This document shows positions 5,191 to 5,788 of a stretch of 5,788 bases of DNA, in pieces (position 1 is the first letter of the stretch; each line of letters starts with the position of its first letter). The notes under the pieces were generated by a model that saw nothing but the letters and a program-made list of their open reading frames with translations, was not told the origin of the DNA and ran no database searches. The translations under genes and the position numbers were made by a program. Source of the DNA: Spirochaetota bacterium (lineage in GTDB: Bacteria; Spirochaetota; Brevinematia; DTOW01); NCBI GenBank assembly GCA_028276145.1, contig JAPYWX010000103.1:1-5788 (forward strand), in the 5' to 3' direction.

Positions 5191-5788
5191 ATTTGAAGAT
5201 TTTTGATTTTATGTTCTGACTTTTGAAATAGAAGAATAGCCAAACTGCTATAACTAGCATTATCAAACTCAAAATTTGTCCCATCGTGATGAAGCCTAAA
5301 ATGTATCCTATCTGAGGGTCAGGCTCTCTAAAGAATTCGGCAATAATTCTAAACGAAGCATAACCTATACCGAATATTGATGCTCTGACACCAACGGGTA
5401 GTTTCTTATCCTTTGTTAGCCACATTATGGTGAAGAGGCAAATACCTTCGAGGAAAAATTCATAGAGTTGAGACGGGTGTCTAGGTAATCTCTGAGGGTC
5501 AGTAGGGAAAATCATAGCCCAAGGCACACCATAAGCCACCCTACCGTATAGTTCTTGGTTTATGAAGTTGCCTATTCTACCGAGTCCCAAACCTATAGGT
5601 ACAAGTATAGAAATTACATCAAGAACATCAAACAAATTAAGTTTTTTAACTAAAGAGTAAACCCAAACAGCAACAATGACACCTATAAGCCCACCGTGAA
5701 ATGACATTCCCCCTTCCCACACAGCAAAAATCTTTGAAGGGTTCTCTATATAGTATGGGAGGTTGTAAAAGAGAACATATCCAATCCT
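5153..5788 (-). CDS. lgt: Prolipoprotein diacylglyceryl transferase, 5' end outside window
   Basis: Lgt transfers diacylglycerol from phosphatidylglycerol to the lipobox cysteine of prolipoproteins in the cytoplasmic membrane, the first step of lipoprotein maturation. The frame stays open to the right edge; the 211 visible residues begin RIGYVLFYN, which aligns near residue 73 of the E. coli enzyme, so about 70 N-terminal residues are missing. A GTG codon at 5722 falls within the conserved VWEGGMSFHGG segment and is not the real start. Conserved elements by visible numbering: FHGG with the essential His (31), the Lgt signature GRIGNFINQELYG (70-82) with the key Arg at 71, RHPSQLYE (103-110), and FFREPD followed by MGQILS near the last helix. 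Compared with E. coli, the loop before RHPSQ is much shorter. A basic tail rich in Lys ends the protein. Its last 38 bases contain the start of the potassium transporter gene, so the two are probably co-transcribed. Confidence 0.96.
   Translation of the reverse strand, partial: RIGYVLFYNLPYYIENPSKIFAVWEGGMSFHGGLIGVIVAVWVYSLVKKLNLFDVLDVISILVPIGLGLGRIGNFINQELYGRVAYGVPWAMIFPTDPQRLPRHPSQLYEFFLEGICLFTIMWLTKDKKLPVGVRASIFGIGYASFRIIAEFFREPDPQIGYILGFITMGQILSLIMLVIAVWLFFYFKSQNIKSKIFKYEVQTHTIKKNK

Noticed and set aside
5700..5722. GTG at 5722 as the lgt start
   Set aside because: The frame continues to the window edge with conserved Lgt sequence (RIGYVLFYN), so the gene is cut by the boundary and starts outside.

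Overview
This AT-rich bacterial window holds seven genes in two converging groups. On the plus strand a five-gene cluster runs rpmJ (L36), rpsM (S13), a membrane-anchored DUF4340 protein, a mannose-1-phosphate guanylyltransferase and pyrF. On the minus strand lgt, cut by the right edge of the window, is followed by a TrkH/KtrB-type potassium transporter. All reading frames are intact and most of the sequence is coding. The only longer non-coding stretch is the first 177 bases, which carry short palindromic repeats and a possible promoter.

The organism is clearly bacterial (L36, Lgt, Shine-Dalgarno sequences). Codon use is rich in AGA/AGG for Arg and ATA for Ile, and intergenic spaces are minimal. 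This fits a compact, low-GC and possibly thermophilic genome. Lgt implies lipoproteins. A deep-branching low-GC phylum such as Spirochaetota is possible, but this is a guess from general impression and not from a diagnostic marker.

Layout: 1-111, four near-identical 14-base palindromes in two tandem pairs; 120-149, a candidate promoter; 178-315 rpmJ overlapping 303-671 rpsM; 678-1652 DUF4340 protein; 1672-2751 manC; 2748-3407 pyrF, overlapping manC by 4 bases. The minus-strand transporter (5190 to 3394) overlaps the pyrF end by 14 bases tail to tail, and its start lies 38 bases inside the 3' end of lgt.

The genes do not form one pathway. The translation genes rpmJ-rpsM appear to head a transcription unit that goes straight into envelope and nucleotide metabolism (GDP-mannose supply, UMP synthesis), without the rpsK-rpsD-rpoA-rplQ genes that usually follow rpsM. 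The minus-strand pair joins lipoprotein maturation with potassium uptake. I see no mobile element, CRISPR array, tRNA or defence system, and no convincing new multi-gene system. The points most worth a second look are the palindromic repeats, the extended L36, the rearranged ribosomal operon with its DUF4340 gene, the variant active-site segment of PyrF, and the four-helix N-terminal extension of the potassium transporter.
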